DNA of 43,991 nt from the NCBI GenBank assembly GCA_016934635.1, contig JAFGSK010000016.1, forward strand, positions 1-43,991, read 5' to 3'. This DNA is from Caldifarciminota bacterium. GTDB lineage: Bacteria > Hydrothermota > Tepidihabitantia > B3-TA06. Under the pieces are notes generated by a model. That model was not told where the DNA came from. It searched no databases and saw only the letters and a program-made list of their open reading frames with translations. Both the position numbers and the translations under genes were made by a program. This document shows positions 41,364 to 43,991 of this stretch, in pieces. How positions within the stretch are numbered: the first letter of the stretch is position 1; each line of letters begins with the position of its first letter.

Positions 41364-41391
41364 TTGACAACTTGTTAAATCTAGCTAGAAT
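41364..41391 (+). promoter_or_regulatory. Promoter of the first PD40 gene
   Basis: TTGACA (41364-41369), 16-nt spacer, TAGAAT (41386-41391). The leader is about 70 nt and ends in GGAGGAG before TTG 41468. Confidence 0.75.
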
Positions 41392-41467
41392 AGAGCCGCA
41401 CGGATATTTGTGTGGTATGAGTTGACTCTCGAAGTTTAGTAGACAAAGTAAGTGGAATGGAGGAGCC

Positions 41468-42637
41468 TTGAAAAACCTGATCTTAACGAGCATTTTAACC
41501 TGCAGTGCGGCCATTGCCGCAGGCTACTGGTCAGAGCCTGTCAAGCTGCCTGAGGCCGTAAACCAGAACACTGATTCCCTTTGGGATCGTTACCACGCAC
41601 ACATCTCTCCGGACGGCAAGGAGATGTACTTTTCCCTCCATAACTCGTCCTACGATGACGACATCTACGTTGCCCGCTGGAAAGGGGGCAACGAGTGGGA
41701 TTCGGTTACGCGCCTCTCGGTGAACATGAACGACGTACGCCGTGAGCTATCGCCCTCGATAACCGCTGACCATTCCAAGTTATTCTGGTGCGCATGGAAC
41801 AGGCCCGGCGGCTACGGTGGCTACGACGTGTGGTATGCCGAGTGGGACAGTGTTGCAGGCGACTGGGGCGAGCCGCAGAACGCGGGACCAAACGCGAACA
41901 CGCCCGGATACGAGTTCACCTGCTTCATATCGGCTGACGGCAAGACCCTGTACGTATCGTCAACCTACGACTCTTATGGGGAAGACCTCTACAAGCTCTC
42001 TTGGCAGGACTCCTGCTGGGGACCCCGCGAGAGAGTATTCGAAGAGCTGCATCTTTGGGGCGACCAGTACGACGCATGGGTTACGGCTGACGGAAGATGG
42101 CTGTACCTCTCTCAGATTGTGTACGTTCCACATGGTTGGTCCAGTTACCGTTCGCACTGGGAAGGAGAGTATTTCGGCGAACCTGAGTGGCTTGGGCCTC
42201 CTGTGTGCCTTCCGGGCGAACATCAATGGAACGAGAGTCCTTCACTGACCCCTGACGGCTCAAGACTTTACTTTTCATCGAACAGGCCTGATTCTATAGA
42301 GCAGGGGGCTTTCCTTTGGTATTCCGAATACGTTGACGAAGTCGAGGAGAACGAAGGCGCAAATGAACCGTTCGACCTTAAGGTTTCCAATATCTCAAGG
42401 AAAGGAGCGTCCGTCACCTACACCCCGCCACAATCCGGGCACGTGTTCTGCGGGATATACGATACCGCAGGCGGACTCGTGCGGATACTAGCCAGTGAAA
42501 CCCAGCAAGGAGGTGAACACACATTAACGTGGGACGGGTTGGATTCGAGGGGAAGGAAAGCGCCTTCCGGCACGTACCTCATCCAACTTACCATCGGACA
42601 TCAACAAACAACAAAAAAAACGATCTATCTAAAGTAA
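41468..42637 (+). CDS. Secreted PD40/WD40-like propeller protein with FlgD-like tail
   Basis: The protein is 389 aa. TTG 41468 is supported by GGAGGAG and by the paralogue at 42926, where the same position is ATG. A signal peptide (KNLILTSILTCSAAIAAGYW) leads into PD40-type blades: HISPDGKEMYFSLH, SITADHSKLFWC, FISADGKTLYVSSTYD, WVTADGRWLYLSQ, SLTPDGSRLYFSSNRPD. From about residue 300 an Ig-like FlgD/type-IX-style tail follows (GIYDTAGGLVRILA, LTWDGLDSRGRKAPSGTYLIQL...KKTIYLK), used for surface export in FCB-type bacteria. The ligand is unknown. Confidence 0.82.
   Translation: MKNLILTSILTCSAAIAAGYWSEPVKLPEAVNQNTDSLWDRYHAHISPDGKEMYFSLHNSSYDDDIYVARWKGGNEWDSVTRLSVNMNDVRRELSPSITADHSKLFWCAWNRPGGYGGYDVWYAEWDSVAGDWGEPQNAGPNANTPGYEFTCFISADGKTLYVSSTYDSYGEDLYKLSWQDSCWGPRERVFEELHLWGDQYDAWVTADGRWLYLSQIVYVPHGWSSYRSHWEGEYFGEPEWLGPPVCLPGEHQWNESPSLTPDGSRLYFSSNRPDSIEQGAFLWYSEYVDEVEENEGANEPFDLKVSNISRKGASVTYTPPQSGHVFCGIYDTAGGLVRILASETQQGGEHTLTWDGLDSRGRKAPSGTYLIQLTIGHQQTTKKTIYLK
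42464..42527 (+). repeat. 64-bp segment identical to 43928-43991
   Basis: The 3' part of the first PD40 gene is identical over 64 nt to the paralogue's 3' part, up to the window edge, while the middle of the genes has diverged. A 34-nt identity also exists at the 5' ends (41470-41503 and 42928-42961). Confidence 0.85.
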
Positions 42638-42661
42638 GGATAACTCCTTAAGGAGGAGAAT

Positions 42662-42868
42662 ATGAAGTCTAAACTCACAGCCGCAGTGTGCGGCATCATC
42701 GCGGTTTCATCCATCTACGCAAGCTATCAGGCAAGCCCGGCCGACAGGGTGCTCCCCTACCTGGGCAACTACAAAGTCGTTTGCGTGTACGCCCTGGGGC
42801 AGTGGAACAACAGCCAACATACCGTGGAACACCCGCAGAATACGCCTTTAAAAACAATCTTTTATTAA
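42662..42868 (+). CDS. Short secreted ORF, probably a truncated gene
   Basis: The frame is 68 aa. ATG 42662 lies behind AAGGAGGAG, with a signal peptide (MKSKLTAAVCGIIAVSSIYAS), then SPADRVLPYLGNYKVVCVYALGQW. The frame ends in unconvincing sequence (NTPLKTIFY), and another frame stays open past it, so it may be the 5' remnant of a longer gene. It sits between two PD40 paralogues, and could be left from the duplication that formed them. No family is recognised. Confidence 0.4.
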   Translation: MKSKLTAAVCGIIAVSSIYASYQASPADRVLPYLGNYKVVCVYALGQWNNSQHTVEHPQNTPLKTIFY

Positions 42869-42876
42869 CGAAGATA

Positions 42877-42904
42877 TTGACAAATAGGTAAACTTATGTA
42901 TGTT
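42877..42904 (+). promoter_or_regulatory. Promoter of the second PD40 gene
   Basis: TTGACA (42877-42882), 16-nt spacer, TATGTT (42899-42904). GGAGGAG precedes ATG 42926. Confidence 0.7.
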
Positions 42905-42925
42905 ATGTTTGTAAATGGAGGAGTT

Positions 42926-43991
42926 ATGAAAAACCTGATCTTAACGAGCATTTTAACCTGCTCTGCGGCCTTTGCCCAGGGCTACTGGTCAGACCCTGTG
43001 AAGCTTCCCGAGGTAATCAACCACACTCCAATGTCAGATTCCTTCGGCAACCACTACCACGCACGCATTTCGCCTGACGGGAAAGAGCTTTACTACACCA
43101 TAGACGTCTACGCCCATTTCGATGATATCTTCGTGGCGCGTTACAATCAAGAGACCGAGGAGTGGGATTCGGTTACCCGGTTGTCTGTGAACATGGACGA
43201 CATCCGCAGGGAGCTTTCCCCTTCGATAACCGCAGACCATTCGAAGCTGTTCTGGACAGCGTGGGAGCGTCCGGGCGGTTACGGAGCTTACGACGTGTGG
43301 TATGCGGAGTGGGACAGCGTCAAAGGCGACTGGGGCGAACCGCAGAACGCAGGGCCTAACGTGAATACTATCGGCTACGAGTTTACCTGCTTCATAGCGC
43401 CTGACGGCAAGACCTTGTACGCCTCCTCGTGGTACGACGCCGACGGCGAGGATATATTCAAGCATACGTGGCAGGATACAGGTTGGGGACCCAGGGAACA
43501 GGTGTTCGAGAAGATGACCATGCCTGGAGACCAGTACGCACCGTGGGTGTCGGCGGACGGGAAGTGGATGTACTTTACAAGGATTCGTGTCGTAGAGCAT
43601 GGTCGCTCAACGTATCGTTCCCGTTGGGAAGGGGAATACTTCGGAGAGCCTGAGTGGTTGGATTATCCTGTGTGTTTAACCGGACGCTATGCCTTTAATG
43701 ACTGTCCTTCCCTGACACCGGATGGAGCAAGGCTTTACTTTGCTTCAAACAGACCGGACAGTAACTACCAGGGGCAGTACATTTGGTACTCCGATTACAT
43801 CAATACTGTGGAGGAAGATTCTTTACGACAAGCCCTTGACTTTACCGTAGCCGGGGTTTCAGAAAACGAAGTTACGGTACGATACAATTTGCCTCAATCC
43901 ATGCACGTATTCTGTGGTGTATACGACACCGCAGGCGGACTCGTGCGGATACTAGCCAGTGAAACCCAGCAAGGAGGTGAACACACATTAA
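42926..43991 (+). CDS. Secreted PD40/WD40-like propeller protein, 3' end cut by window
   Basis: It is partial: 355 codons to the edge without a stop. ATG 42926 follows TGGAGGAG. The signal peptide and first residues are the same as in the upstream paralogue (KNLILTSILTCSAAFAQGYW). Blades include RISPDGKELYYTID, SITADHSKLFWTAW, FIAPDGKTLYASSWYD, WVSADGKWMYFTR and SLTPDGARLYFASNRPD; the FlgD-like tail begins at about residue 305 and is cut. Divergence in the blades with identical ends suggests gene conversion or recent exchange of the tails. Confidence 0.82.
   Translation, partial: MKNLILTSILTCSAAFAQGYWSDPVKLPEVINHTPMSDSFGNHYHARISPDGKELYYTIDVYAHFDDIFVARYNQETEEWDSVTRLSVNMDDIRRELSPSITADHSKLFWTAWERPGGYGAYDVWYAEWDSVKGDWGEPQNAGPNVNTIGYEFTCFIAPDGKTLYASSWYDADGEDIFKHTWQDTGWGPREQVFEKMTMPGDQYAPWVSADGKWMYFTRIRVVEHGRSTYRSRWEGEYFGEPEWLDYPVCLTGRYAFNDCPSLTPDGARLYFASNRPDSNYQGQYIWYSDYINTVEEDSLRQALDFTVAGVSENEVTVRYNLPQSMHVFCGVYDTAGGLVRILASETQQGGEHTL

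Noticed and set aside
1..43991. tRNA or rRNA genes
   Set aside because: No cloverleaf with a TTCGA-type T-loop and CCA-side stem, and no rRNA-like conserved sequence, was seen on either strand; short tRNAs could still be missed by eye.

Overview
The window looks like a chromosomal contig of an uncultured Gram-negative bacterium of the FCB / candidate-phylum type (WOR-3-, TA06- or Stahlbacteria-like). The evidence is many secreted beta-propeller, beta-helix and beta-barrel proteins, lipoprotein signal peptides with a matching signal peptidase II, and C-terminal FlgD/type-IX-like Ig tails. The phylum is inferred from gene style only. Two strand-wide habits stand out. Most recognisable promoters are TTGACA-like with a 16-nt spacer to a TATAAT-like box. 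About nine genes, including asd, two M23 peptidases, three or four lipoproteins and a glycosyltransferase, have their start codon 5-10 nt after the -10 box, so they are probably translated from leaderless mRNAs.

Layout. 0.1-2.3 kb: a beta-helix lipoprotein and a beta-barrel-like protein (minus strand). 2.4-4.7 kb: an AT-rich restriction-modification island with a frameshifted endonuclease and an intact N6-adenine methyltransferase. 4.9-9.9 kb: three secreted proteins, the last a C39-like peptidase with propeller repeats and a sorting tail. 9.9-14.6 kb (minus): two tandem lspA genes behind a tiny ORF, two M23 envelope peptidases and asd.

14.8-25.1 kb holds the most unusual locus. Four paralogous large lipoproteins alternate with a roughly 250-bp conserved intergenic element (R1-R4) and with three paralogous proteins carrying an HExxE...H motif. 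Sequence and structure alternate (A-B-A'-B'), which points to duplication of a two-unit block with a period of about 5.5 kb. Every R element carries a dyad (AATAG-N8-CTATT) ending in the -35 box of a promoter. In the last unit the R promoter drives a phage-like lysis/packaging operon instead: a SAGC-type lysin with a peptidoglycan-binding domain, two small helical proteins, a possible small terminase and a large terminase (25.1-28.3 kb). No portal, capsid or tail genes follow. A deleted copy of the lysin start sits in unit 3.

28.3-30.1 kb is an AT-rich, partly decayed island with a PD-(D/E)xK-like nuclease interrupted by an in-frame TAA. 30.1-33.7 kb is metabolic: a thiamine-binding protein divergent from metK, then ahcY and an OsmC-family protein. 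33.7-36.9 kb: surface-polysaccharide genes (initiating sugar transferase, GT2, GT4). 37-41.1 kb: a giant soluble-adenylyl-cyclase-like protein (two cyclase domains, AAA-type ATPase, TPRs). 41.5-44 kb: two PD40 propeller paralogues with near-identical ends, the second cut by the window edge.
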